Origin: Galaxea fascicularis
Taxonomy: Eukaryota; Cnidaria; Anthozoa; Scleractinia; Euphylliidae
Length of the DNA: 64,000 bases
Assembly: GCA_948470475.1 (NCBI GenBank)
Contig: OX419342.1
Coordinates: 26,330,552-26,394,551 of the forward strand
Direction of reading: 5' to 3'
Position 1 is the first letter of the stretch, and every line of letters begins with the position of its first letter. Positions 1-11,307 of this stretch are shown here, in pieces. A model generated the notes under the pieces. It saw nothing but the letters and a program-made list of their open reading frames with translations. It did not search any database and was not told the DNA's origin. The position numbers were made by a program, and so were the translations under genes.

Positions 1-1161
1 GTATGTCAATTTCTGTCTTCGCTCCCTTCTCCCCCTCTTTGTATACCTTGAACAGTCAAATCAGATGTGAACCGGCCCCATGGTTTCATGAGATTCCGTA
101 TGTCACATCAAAATGAGTTAAATTTGCATGTGAATGAAAATTGATTTGCATATGAAAGGATGAGCAACACTCGCTTTGAAAAGGACGCCTGAGGTAATTT
201 GGAAATGTCCTATTACAAATCTACTGCGCGGTGAGAAATGATGTGCCTGTCTAGTTTGTTTATTTTACTTATTATTTTTTTAATACAGGAGCCCAGTTTA
301 ATAGTATTCCGAGTATTCCAAATATTCCGAGTTCCGGGTTTCGAATTCCAACATTGCTTATTTTCCAAGCTAAGACTATTGAATTTTCTACAATAATACG
401 ACACCTGATGCCAGTGGTGGCAACTTTACTGAGAATCCCTGTTTCGGGAGAAAAACAAAATTACTCCGGGAATATATTAACACTCGCGAAACTGTCAACG
501 AAACATGAGTAATTCCGGGATTAACAGAAGGAGAAAATCGGAATAGGAACCCTCACAGAAATGTTACCAAAAAGAGTAGAGATATTACAAATTTACGGGA
601 GGAATCAAACTCACACGGCCTTCTAAAACAGGGTGATATCTGCGGCAAATGTCGCCCTGCGAATGGAAGGAAATGTACATCTTAGGCTGATTCAGTTCAT
701 CTTTATGCCTTTTTTATGCTTAATCAACCTGGTTGATATAGTAACGGGCAGCATTCCTCATAGAGTTCCTTATAAAGTAGAAAGGCAAATTTCTCCTTTT
801 ATTCTGACAAAAGATCAGTCTTAGTTTCAGTGTTGAATGCCAACCCCCTCTCCCCTCTTCCCTCCCCCCTTCCCCCTTTCGCCCCACAATAAAGAAAAAA
901 AAAAAAAGAAAACGAAGGTTTTCTCGTATTACTAAGCAAGAGCTGGAGCGAAATCAAAGCAAAATGAACGCATTTCTGATCTCGTAACTCTAGTGTTTGC
1001 TTTAGCCGTAAAGCCGCTAAAAGAGGAAACGCCCCGTAAGACAGTGAATGCAATGATGTCAACACACAAGAAAGACAAAAAGGCACTCATATCCGATATG
1101 CAACTGCCATTTTCTCATTGCAGCAGTAGCATGGGCAGCTAACTCTCTGTGCAGTCATCAT
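1..1161. other. Gene-free flank
   Basis: I see no supportable gene here. Short open frames lack splice or family signals. The stretch holds a pyrimidine-rich tract followed by an A-run near 839-907 and otherwise unremarkable AT-rich sequence. Confidence 0.5.
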
Positions 1162-1453
1162 AAACATACTTGGTAAATCCCATACATTTACTGTAATATT
1201 AGAATCAGTGACAGAAACAGATTGCGTTGCGCCCTGTTGTATGAACAAAGACATGACATTTGTCAAATGGCAGAACTAAATTTTCACAGACGATAGGAGG
1301 TGAAAGGCGGCGCTGCGAGTGGACCCGCTACCGTTGAAAAAGCGCTGCCGTTTGGCAAATGTCTTGCCTTTGTTCACACCGCAAGGCGTCACACAATCAG
1401 TTTGTGAAACCGATTCTAATTTTATAGTAAACGTACGGTATTTACCGTAAGTT
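1162..1453. mobile_element. MITE with long imperfect terminal inverted repeats
   Basis: The left arm (about 1162-1280) and the right arm (about 1340-1453) are reverse complements over roughly 100 bp at about 75% identity. Matching pieces include TTAGAATC near both ends and GAACAAA followed by a GACATTTG-like block toward the middle. There is no coding capacity. This is the structure of a non-autonomous DNA transposon; the superfamily is not assigned because I could not define a target-site duplication. From about 1454 to 1900 nothing else is recognisable. Confidence 0.6.
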
Positions 1454-1956
1454 TCCTACTATAGCGACGTTTCGGCAAATGTATGTGGGACCAATACTAA
1501 ATAAGGGTTAAATTGCCTCGTCCTCTTTTCCCTCAGAAGAATTAATATTGTATGAGATTTTGAAGGGTTTCACCGATGACTTTGCCCCCACAGTGACAGT
1601 GACTGATTCAATATGTTTCAATGACAATGACAAATTTAAGCTTAATGAATACGACAACCAATGAAAATCAACCAAAAACAATCGCGACTTGCACGCTCGA
1701 AAATTCCCGTGTTTGGCTCCGGTTACATGCAATTGCTTCGCATCCTGATTAATTTGCTAATTGCACTGTTCCCATCTTATGTGACTGGCTGGAGTAATAG
1801 CGTAATCGCTTTGGTTTTGCTTTTCATTTAACTGAAGAGTTTCACGTTGTAATGAACAAATGAATCAACCGTGTAATTTATTTGTTGATGTTTCTGTTTG
1901 TTTGATTCATTATTGTTTAGGTAAGGATTGTGTGGCTTCTTTACTAACAAATAAAT

Positions 1957-4900
1957 ATGGCACTGAGGCCTTACCGCGACGAGGAGTTAAATTACTTCAA
2001 GTTTTCGTCCCTCGTATTAAATGAATTTCCCAAAGCATTACGTCAGACTTTCAAAACCATGTGGGACAATACCATTGGACATCGCCCCGGTTTCCAGCTT
2101 TGGGATGACTCTTCTGCTGTGAGAACTTTGTTTGTCACTGCTGAGGGTGGTAAAACCAAAGTTCCCACACACCAGTCTTACAATGAATGGGATTGTACCG
2201 CCTTGTTCCAGGCCACTATTTTTGCACAGGCATTTGCCATATGCGGCGTGAAACTTAGTGATTTGTACCTAAAGCCCCGGGGTGTACATCATGGAAGTTT
2301 CCATGCATCTGTGGTCAGCCCGGTTGGAGACAACGCTGAAACCGTTGCACTTGCGATTGATCAACTTCGGCTGTTGAGAAATTCACTTTGCCATTCAGCC
2401 AGTTCTGAGATGGACAAAATAACATTTGATGAACGTGTGAATCACGCTAAAGATGCGTTCAATGCTCTCGGAGTCACGACAGCTTCCATCGACGCCATTG
2501 GAAGTTTGACCGAGTCGGACTTTCCAACAAATGAAGTTCGAAAGTTGGAGCTAAGAATCAAGGAAGAGACTCGAGCATACGTCAAGTTTCTGGAGGATGT
2601 TAGCTCAAATGTCGACGAGTTAAAAGCCCTGTTAACCTCCATAAAACGAATGATGGAAAGTGATTGTGCTGACAAAGACGACATTTCTATGCTGAAACAC
2701 AAACTGGAAGACTTAATAAGAGCGCAAACACAACGTGACGAGACAAAAAATTCAGGTATTGAGCTTGTCTAGACCTAAAAGCGGACAAATCTTTCATAGA
2801 ACAAATATACTGAATTGGGAGAGCAAAACGGGGCCCGTATTTAGGGCTTGCCTTTCTCATTCTTAAACAAAACGTTTTGGGTCAGCATGTCTCTTCTAAG
2901 CGGGATTCTGTTGCAATATTCGGTCTTTCATCCAAAACTAGGGGGGTTTCGGGTTTTTATTTGCTTGCTAACATTCGCGAAGGAGACTTCTTTTCTGCCT
3001 TTTTGCCTATATTGTTTTCATACATTTTAAAAATTTACCAAAACCGGTTCTCAAAAAAAAAAATACTGCTTTCTTTTTATAATCAATGCTCCTGATTCGT
3101 GCTATGAGGAGGAGATCGGTTATGTGAATCTATTGCCATAGATACCGTTAAAGAGAACTGCATAGAAATACGTCTTTCCCTAACTTTTCCTAAATCGCTT
3201 AGTGAAAGAAATTACCTCATGACTGCCTCTTTTCTTTTGTCTTTTAAAAGGTACGAAACCATGTCTACTAAAATCTTGTCTACCTTCGATTGTTCCTCAC
3301 TTCATTGGCCGCCGAAATGAATGTGAGGAGGTTACCGCACATGCGACTTCCGAATCTACCCGAATCGTGTCGATCTGGGGTTCTCCAGGATTCGGAAAAA
3401 CGTCGGTTGCAATCACAGTGGGACATGATCTTCAGTCTCAAGGATTACCGGTCTATTTCCTTTCCTTGCGAGGACTTCAGACAAAAGAAGATCTCACCTC
3501 AAAGCTTCTTAGCCTCTTTGGTCAACCCACGGAAACAAACCAACAACCTGTTAAGGGTTTGTCCCTTAACGATGAGCTCTGCCGATTATTTGCCAACATT
3601 TCAGTTGACTGCCTGTTTATTCTTGACAATATCGATGACTTGTTCCAAAGTGATTTGCCAAATGTGAAGGAAGACGTCTTGCAACTTCTTGAAGAACTTG
3701 TCAGACGAAATGCAAAGGTGAAATTGATCGTAACCTCGAGGGAATCCTTTGAATTTATGAATTTGCATTTCCAAGGCCACCGAGCTGTAAGAATAAGACC
3801 ACTGGATAACGCCTCTTCTCGAAGTCTGGTTGAAACATTAGTTCCAACCGCAATTGCCTCAGACTGCACGCAAATTACGCAAATCTGTGGGCATGTACCT
3901 CTTGCCATCAAGTTGCTCTGCTCAATGATTTCTGAAGATGGTGTTCAACCCAGCGAGGTTTTAGCTGAGTTCATTGGGTCTACAGAAAGTATTGTCGAAA
4001 TGTTGGACAATCCAGATTATCCAACGAATCTTCGATTGCAGTTCCTTTTTGATTCCTTTTTTCAGAGACTTTCTCTGCAAGAAAAAGAGGCACTAGTATC
4101 ACTGTGTATTCTTCCCGAGAGTTTCAACAAGGAGATCGCTGCAGCTGTTCTCGGTGTGGAAAAAACCTTTCATGCCAAAAGAATGTTGGAAAGTCTTCGA
4201 AGAAAATCCCTTCTCGATTCAAGCTCGCAACCCGGATCATTCTCAATGCACAAGCTCCTTCAGTCATTTGCCAGAGAGAAAGGAGAACATCAGATGAAAG
4301 AAACGGCTTTGAATTCGAAATGCCGCCTCAACCGTTTCTACGTTACCCATTTCAAGAATCTAAACGAACAGTTTCTTTCTGGTCACTCAATGCCGGCATT
4401 TATTGAATTTCATGAAGACAAACAAATTATTGTTCAAAGCTTGATAGACGGCTGTTCAGACGGCAAATCAGCTGACACTGTTTTTGATGTGCTAGTGACA
4501 GCAGAATTTTTTTTGGCTACCCTTCTTTTATTAGAACAAGATGAGTTCCACAAGATTTACGATCAGGCAATTAAGGCTGCGACAGAGCTTGAAGCAACTG
4601 AGTTTCACTGTCGATTACTTGTTTCTAAAGCTTTTTTTGACGTATCTATGGGCTCAGAGGGAAGCACCATGCCACTGCTCTCTAATGCAAAGAAAATTCA
4701 GGCGTCCACACCAGCGGTTTCTACCTCGAAGTCAGACCAAGAAAAAGGAAAGACCTTGTGCTATTCTGGCCTTTGTCAGGTTGCTGATGCGAAAGTCGAG
4801 AGCGGTATCCAGTGCTTACAAGAGGCCCTTCCGCTCTTTAACGATAGCCCAGAACATACGGTTCTTAAGATCGTCATTTTACAGATACTTGTGGCTTATT

Positions 4901-7900
4901 ATCAGTTCGAAAATGACGCAACAAACTCGACTTTTATCTACAAGAAGATGAACGAGGAAAGAAACGCGGCTGCGGACGGACAGTTGCCTATTATCATACC
5001 ACTGGAAAACAAAGGACAGAAAATTGACAACGAGAAGGCGGTTGGAGAAACGAGAAGCATACTCAATCAGCCACTGAAAGCAGCAGTTATCTCTCTTGTT
5101 ATTAGAGCGGCATGGAAATTCTTTGACACTGGTACAAAGCAACATGTTGGCAAGAGTGTACTCCAAATGTTGAACGAATTTGAGACAAATGTTAATATTT
5201 CTCTTGGTTTATTCAGTTTTTATCGCAATGTTGCTTATTTGTATGCGAGTCTCAATCAGATCGAGGACGCAATAAAACGTTACCAAAGAAGAATCAGCTA
5301 TCATCAGACTGCGCTCGCAGAATGTAGAAAAGGGTTCTCAGATCCAGATAGCCAGCAGAGCTCATTGGGTGTAAATCAAGTACACAAAACTGTACTTGCA
5401 AAGTGTTACACTGACCTTGCTAAATTCTATTTTTACGCCGATAAAATATGGTATCCTGACTCACTAGAAGCAAAGAGACGGGCGCTTGACATAACACTAG
5501 AGCTGTTTGGTAAGGAACATCCGAATACTGCTGACAGTTACCATTCTCTCGGAGTCACACAACACGAGTTAGGTGACTACACCTCTGCTCTCCATTTAAA
5601 GCGGTGTGCTTTAGAAATTCGAAAGAAAGTGTCTGGAGAGGAACACGCGAGTACAGCGGAAACTTACCATTCTCTCGGAGTCACACAACACGAGTTAGGT
5701 GACTACACCTCTGCTCTCCACTCAGAGGAGCGTGCTTTAGAAATTCGAAAGAAAGTGTTTGGAGAGGAACACGCGAGTACGGCGGATTCTTACCATTCTC
5801 TCGGAGTCACACAACACGAGTTAGGTGACTACACCTCTGCTCTCCACTCAGAGGAGCGTGCTTTAGAAATTCGAAAGAAAGTGTTTGGAGAGGAACACGC
5901 GAGTACGGCGGATAGTTACCATTCTCTCGGAGCCACACAATACACCTTAGGTGACTACACCTCTGCTCTCCACTCAGAGGAGCGTGCTTTAGAAATTCGA
6001 AAGAAAGTGTTTGGAGAGGAACACGCGAGTACGGCGGATTGTTACCATTCTCTGGGAGTCACACAACACGAGTTAGGGGACTACACCTCTGCGCTCCATT
6101 TCAAGCAGCGTGCTTTAGAAATTCGAAAGAAAGTGTTTGGAGAGGAACACGCGAGTACGGCGGATTGTTACCATTCTCTCGGAGCCACACAATACAACTC
6201 AGGTGACTACACCTCTGCTCTCCATTTAAAGCGGTGTGCTTTAGAAATTCGAAAGCAAGTGTCTGGAGAGGAACACGCGAGTACAGCGGAAACTTACCAT
6301 TCTCTCGGAGTCACACAACACGAGTTAGGTGACTACACCTCTGCTCTCCACTCAGAGGAGCGTGCTTTAGAAATTCGAAAGAAAGTGTTTGGAGAGGAAC
6401 ACGCGAGTACAGCGGATAGTTACCATTCTCTCGGAGTCACACAATACAACTTAGGTGACTACACCTCTGCTCTCCACTCACATGACCGTGCTTTAGAAAT
6501 TCGAAAGAAAGTGTTTGGAGAGGAACACGCGAGTACGGCGGATTCTTACCATTCTCTCGGAGTCACACAATACAACTTAGGTGACTACACCTCTGCTCTC
6601 CACTCAGAGGAGCGTGCTTTAGAAATTCGAAAGAAAGTGTTTGGAGAGGAACACGCGAGTACGGCGGATTGTTACCATTCTCTCGGAGTCACACAACACG
6701 AGTTAGGTGACTACACCTCTGCTCTCCACTCACATGACCGTGCTTTAGAAATTCGAAAGAAAGTGTTTGGAGAGGAACACGCGAGTACGGCGGATTGTTA
6801 CCATTCTCTCGGAGCCAAACAATACAACTTAGGTGACTACACCTCTGCTCTCCACTCAGAGGAGCGTGCTTTACAAATTCGAAAGAAAGTGTTTGGAGAG
6901 GAACACGCGAGTACGGCGAATTGTTACCATTCTCTCGGAGCCACACAATACAACTTAGGTGACTACACCTCTGCTCTCCACTCAGAGAAGCGTGCTTTAG
7001 AAATTCGAAAGAAAGTGTTTGGAGAGGAACACGCGAGTACGGCGAATTGTTACCATTCTCTCGGAGCCACACAATACAACTTAGGTGACTACACCTCTGC
7101 TCTCCACTCAGAGGAGCGTGCTTTAGAAATTCGAAAGAAAGTGTTTGGAGAGGAACACGCGAGTACGGCGGATTGTTACCATTCTCTCGGAGTCATACAA
7201 CACGAGTTAGGTAACTACACCTCCGCTCTCCATTTAAAGCAGCGTGCTTTAGAAATTCGAAAGAAAGTGTTTGGAGAGGAACACGCGAGTACGGCGGATT
7301 GTTACCATTCTCTCGGAGTCACACAACACGAGTTAGGTGACTACACCTCTGCTCTCCACTCAGAGGAGCGTGCTTTAGAAATTCAAAAGAAAGTGTTTGG
7401 AGAGGAACACGCGAGTACAGCGGATAGTTATCATTCTCTCGGAGTCACACAATCCAACTTAGGTGACTACACCTCTGCTCTCCACTCACATGACCGTGCT
7501 TTAGAAATTCGAAAGAAAGTGTTTGGAGAGGAACACGCGAGTACGGCGGATTGTTACCATTCTCTCGGAGTCACACAACACGAGTTAGGTGACTACACCT
7601 CTGCTCTTCATTTAAAGCGGCGTGCTTTAGAAATTCGAAAGAAAGTGTTTGGAAAGGAACACGCGAGTACGGCGGATTGTTACCATTCTCTCGGAGTCAC
7701 ACAACACGAGTTAGGTGACTACACCTCTGCTCTTTACTCACATGACCGTGCTTTAGAAATTCGAAAGAAAGTGTTTGGAGAGGAACACGCGAGTACGGCG
7801 AATTGTTACCATTCTCTCGGAGCCACGCAATACAACTTAGGTGACTACACCTCTGCTCTCCACTCAGAGGAGCGTGCTTTAGAAATTCGAAAGATAGTGG

Positions 7901-10101
7901 TTGGAGAGGAACACCCGAGTACGGCGGATTGTTACCATTCTGTCGGAGTCACACAACACGAGTTAGGTGACTACACCTCTGCTCTCCATTTAAAGCAGCG
8001 TGCTTTAGAAATTCGAAAGAAAGTGTTTGGAGAGGAACACGCAAGTACGGCGGATTGTTACCATTCTCTCGGAGTCACACAACACGAGTTAGGTGACTAC
8101 ACCTCTGCTCTCCACTCAGAGGAGCGTGCTTCAGAAATTCGAAAGAAAGTGTTTGGAGAGGAACACGCGAGTACAGCGGATAGTTACCATTCTCTCGGAG
8201 TCACACAATCCAACTTAGGTGACTACACCTCTGCTCTCCACTCACATGACCGTGCTTTAGAAATTCGAAAGAAAGTGTTTGGAGAGGAACACGCGAGTAC
8301 GGCGGATTGTTACCATTCTCTGGGAGTCACACAACACGAGTTAGGTGACTACACCTCTGCTCTCCATTTCAAGCAGCGTGCTTTAGAAATTCGAAAGAAA
8401 GTGTTTGGAGAGGAACACGCGAATACGGCGGATTGTTACCATTCTCTCGGAGTCACACAACACGAGTTAGGTGGCTACACCTCTGCTCTTCATTTAAAGC
8501 GGCGTGCTTTAGAAATTCGAAAGAAAGTGTTTGGAGAGGAACACACGAGTACGGCGGATTGTTACTATTCTGTCGGAGTCACACAACACGAGTTAGGTGA
8601 CTACACCTCTGCTCTCCATTTAAAGCAGCGTGCTTTAGAAATTCGAAAGAAAGTGTTTGGAGAGGAACACGCGAGTACGGCGGATTGTTACCATTCTCTC
8701 GGAGTCACACAATCCAACTTAGGTGACTACACCTCTGCTCTCCACTCAGAGGAGCGTGCTTTAGAAATTCGAAAGAAAGTGGTTGGAGAGGAACACGCGA
8801 GTACGGCGGATTGTTACCATTCTCTCGGAGTCACACAATCCAACTTAGGTGACTACACCTCTGCTTTCCACTCAGAGGAGCGTGCTTTAGAAATTCGAAA
8901 GAAAGTGTTTGGAGAGGAACACGCGAGTACGGTGGATTGTTACCATTCTCTCGGAGCCACACAATACAACTTAGGTGACTACACCTCTGCTCTCCACTCA
9001 GAGGAGCGTGCTTTAGAAATTCGAAAGAAAGTGTTTGGAGAGGAACACGCGAGTACGGCGGATTGTTACCATTCTGTCGGGGTCACACAACACGAGTTAG
9101 GTGACTACACCTCCGCTCTCCATTTAAAGCAGCGCGCTTTAGAAATTCGAAAGAAAGTGTTTGGAGAGGAACACGCAAGTACGGCGGATTGTTACCATTC
9201 TCTCGGAGTCACACAACACGAGTTAGGTGACTACACCTCTGCTCTCCACTCAGAGGAGCGTGCTTTAGAAATTCGAAAGAAAGTGTTTGGAGAGGAACAC
9301 GCGAGTACAGCGGATAGTTACCATTCTCTCGGAGTCACACAACACGAGTTAGGTGACTACACCTCTGCTCTCCACTCAGAGGAGCGTGCTTTAGAAATTC
9401 GAAAGAAAGTGTTTGGAGAGGAACACGCGAGTACAGCGGATAGTTACCATTCTCTCGGAGCCACACAACACGAGTTAGGTGACTACACCTCTGCTCTCCA
9501 CTCAGAGGAGCGTGCTTTAGAAATTCGAAAGAAAGTGTTTGGAGAGGAACACGCGAGTACAGCGGATAGTTACCATTCTCTCGGAGTCACACAACACGAG
9601 TTAGGTGACTACACCTCTGCTCTCCATTTAAAGCAGCGTGCTTTAGAAATTCGAAAGAAAGTGTTTGGAGAGGAACACGCGAGTACAGCGGATAGTTACC
9701 ATTCTCTCGGAGTCACACAACACGAGTTAGGTGACTATACCTCTGCTCTCCACTCAGACAAGCGTGCGTTGGAAGTTCGAAAGAAAGTGTTTGGAGAGGA
9801 ACACGCGAGTACAGCGGATAGTTACCATTCTCTCGGAGTCACACAACACGAGTTAGGTGACTACACCTCTGCTCTCCACTCAGACAAGCGTGCGTTGGAA
9901 ATTCGAAAGAAAGTGTTTGGAGAGGAACACGCGAGTACAGCGGATAGTTACCATTCTCTCGGAGTCACACAACACGAGTTAGGTGACTATACCTCTGCTC
10001 TCCACTCAGACAAGCGTGCGTTGGAAATCCGAAAGAAAGATTTTGGAGAGGAACACGCGAGTACAACGGATAGTTACCATTCTCTCGGAGTCACACAATA
10101 G
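1957..10101 (+). CDS. HEPN / NB-ARC / TPR NLR-like (STAND) protein
   Basis: Probable intracellular immune-type STAND protein of about 2549 aa. Exons: 1957-2755 and 3251-10101; the phase-1 junction restores a Gly codon. The ATG has a good context (AAATATGG) with an in-frame stop at 1945. A possible acceptor at 1919-1920 suggests a 5' UTR intron. Residues about 1-170 resemble the DZIP3-type HEPN domain and keep RNSLCH (141-146), an Rx4H HEPN motif. A coiled coil follows (about 175-260). NB-ARC: Walker A GSPGFGKTS (310-318), Walker B LFILDNIDD (388-396), TSRE (428-431), GHVPLA (480-485) and MHKLL (599-603), the MHD-like motif of the winged helix. About 400 helical residues lead to 36 TPRs (1027 to end). 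The architecture is known from cnidarian NLR-like families. That TPRs sense, NB-ARC switches and HEPN acts as an RNase is inference. The stop falls inside repeat 37, so the C-terminus may be recently shortened. Confidence 0.92.
5530..10098 (+). repeat. 36 tandem 126-bp TPR units (42 aa each) inside the NLR-like gene
   Basis: Unit n starts at 5530+126(n-1). There are 36 full units and a partial 37th, all exactly 126 bp with no indel. The frame is the kinesin-light-chain-like TPR, with YHSLG, LGDYTSAL, ALEIRKKV and FGEEHAST as invariant blocks. Variation clusters at unit residues 2-3 (DS, DC, NC, ET), 9 (V/A), 12-13 (HE, YN, SN, YT) and 23-26 (SEER, LKQR, LKRR, LKRC, FKQR, SHDR, SDKR). Near-identity of DNA, including synonymous sites, points to recent expansion or gene conversion. 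Collapse or miscounting in the assembly is possible. Confidence 0.97.
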
Positions 10102-10330
10102 AAGTTAGGTGACTACACCTCTGCTCTCCACTCAGACAAGCGTGCCTTGGAAATTCGAAAGAAAGTGTTTGGAGAGGAACACGCGAGTACAGCGGATAGT
10201 TTCCATTTTGTCGGAGTCATAGAACTCGAGTTAGGTGAATACACCTCTGCTCATCCACTCACATAATTGTATGTTAGAAATTCGAAGGAAGGTGTTTGTA
10301 GAGGAACACGCGAGTACAGTTGATAGTACC
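10102..10330 (+). pseudogene. Decayed TPR units downstream of the stop
   Basis: The 126-bp pattern continues past the TAG at 10099-10101, where other units read CAACACGAG and this one reads CAATAGAAG. The rest of unit 37 is well preserved. Unit 38 carries several substitutions (SFHFVG instead of SYHSLG), an extra base near 10250 that shifts frame, and a TAA. A shorter relic with EIRRKVF and EEHAST runs to about 10330. This is a fading array edge, now noncoding or 3' UTR. Confidence 0.85.
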
Positions 10331-10454
10331 TTTAAGGCTAGGGTTTTCATGTATGGGGAGATAAAGTGTACCGTACTCCTTATGCCTTTTACAACCTTAG
10401 AATATCCTAAGCCAAGATCGTTAGCAGTACTGACACATCCTTATTTGTCGTGAC

Positions 10455-10930
10455 CATACTTTGCGGAGCATCTTTAGTCATCCTCAGTCGTACTTTGACA
10501 TCCTTAGTCGTCCTTAGCATGATACTTTGACATTTTTTAAGATATCCTAGACCGTACTTTGAACACCCTTTGGTGTACTTGACGAACTAGACTGGTGTGC
10601 CCTAGCAGTTGTAGCAGAAAGGCACAAAGCCTAGTAAACACAACACTTTTAATCTCTCGGATCCGCCATGTGGTCATCGCGCGCAGGCGCATTACAATCC
10701 TCAAGCTATGACATCACAGCCTTTTTAGAACAGACATCATTGAACACTGAAGTTTATAGACATTGTTAGACATCCTTTGCCGACTTAAACATCCTTGATC
10801 GTCTTTAACCGTACGTGTACTTAAGGATCCTTAAGGGCCGTTTTAAGCTATGCTTTGACATCCTTAGTCATCCTTTGCTATACTTTGACATCCTTAAATA
10901 TCCTTAGGCATCCTTATCCTACTTTTGGCA
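10455..10930. repeat. Degenerate 30-bp satellite (minus-sense copy)
   Basis: Phrases such as CTTTGACATCCTTAGTC and CATCCTTAG recur with drift. They are the reverse complement of the GGATG-rich satellite at 15755-15835 and 16815-17452. The middle (10570-10760) is diverged or interrupted. No coding potential was seen. From 10931 to about 11300 nothing recognisable is present. Confidence 0.6.
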
Positions 10931-11307
10931 TTCATTTAAAAACCTTTGCTTTTTAATATTCTGAGATTTCCTGAATTTAGCAGATGAGTGTATCCGATGA
11001 TTACAAATTTGTTTTTATGCTTGAGGTGCAAGAATATTATACAAGCTGCAAGTTTTTCAAGGACTCCAAACATAGGCTAAACCAGTAGTTTAATAGTTAC
11101 CCATAGAAAATTTAAGAACTAATTTTGTATGCTTCGAACCATCGTGTGTTTGTATCCCAACAGAACCAGTCAAAGTTAGCGGTAACTTGGTTCTGAGCTG
11201 AGCGAATTCGGAAAGTATGACTCCTTTTCGCATCAAATTAACACAAATTCAAACAAGGAAAACAACTGTTTTTTCACGTTGTAGTTTTGCAACCATTTAT
11301 AACTATA

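Noticed and set aside
3522..5166. Several open frames on both strands over the NB-ARC region
   Set aside because: All overlap the long plus-strand frame, which carries the domain motifs; the others have none.
6689..7072. Minus-strand open frame of 127 codons
   Set aside because: It lies within the TPR array and simply reads the opposite strand of the 126-bp repeat; it repeats with the same period.
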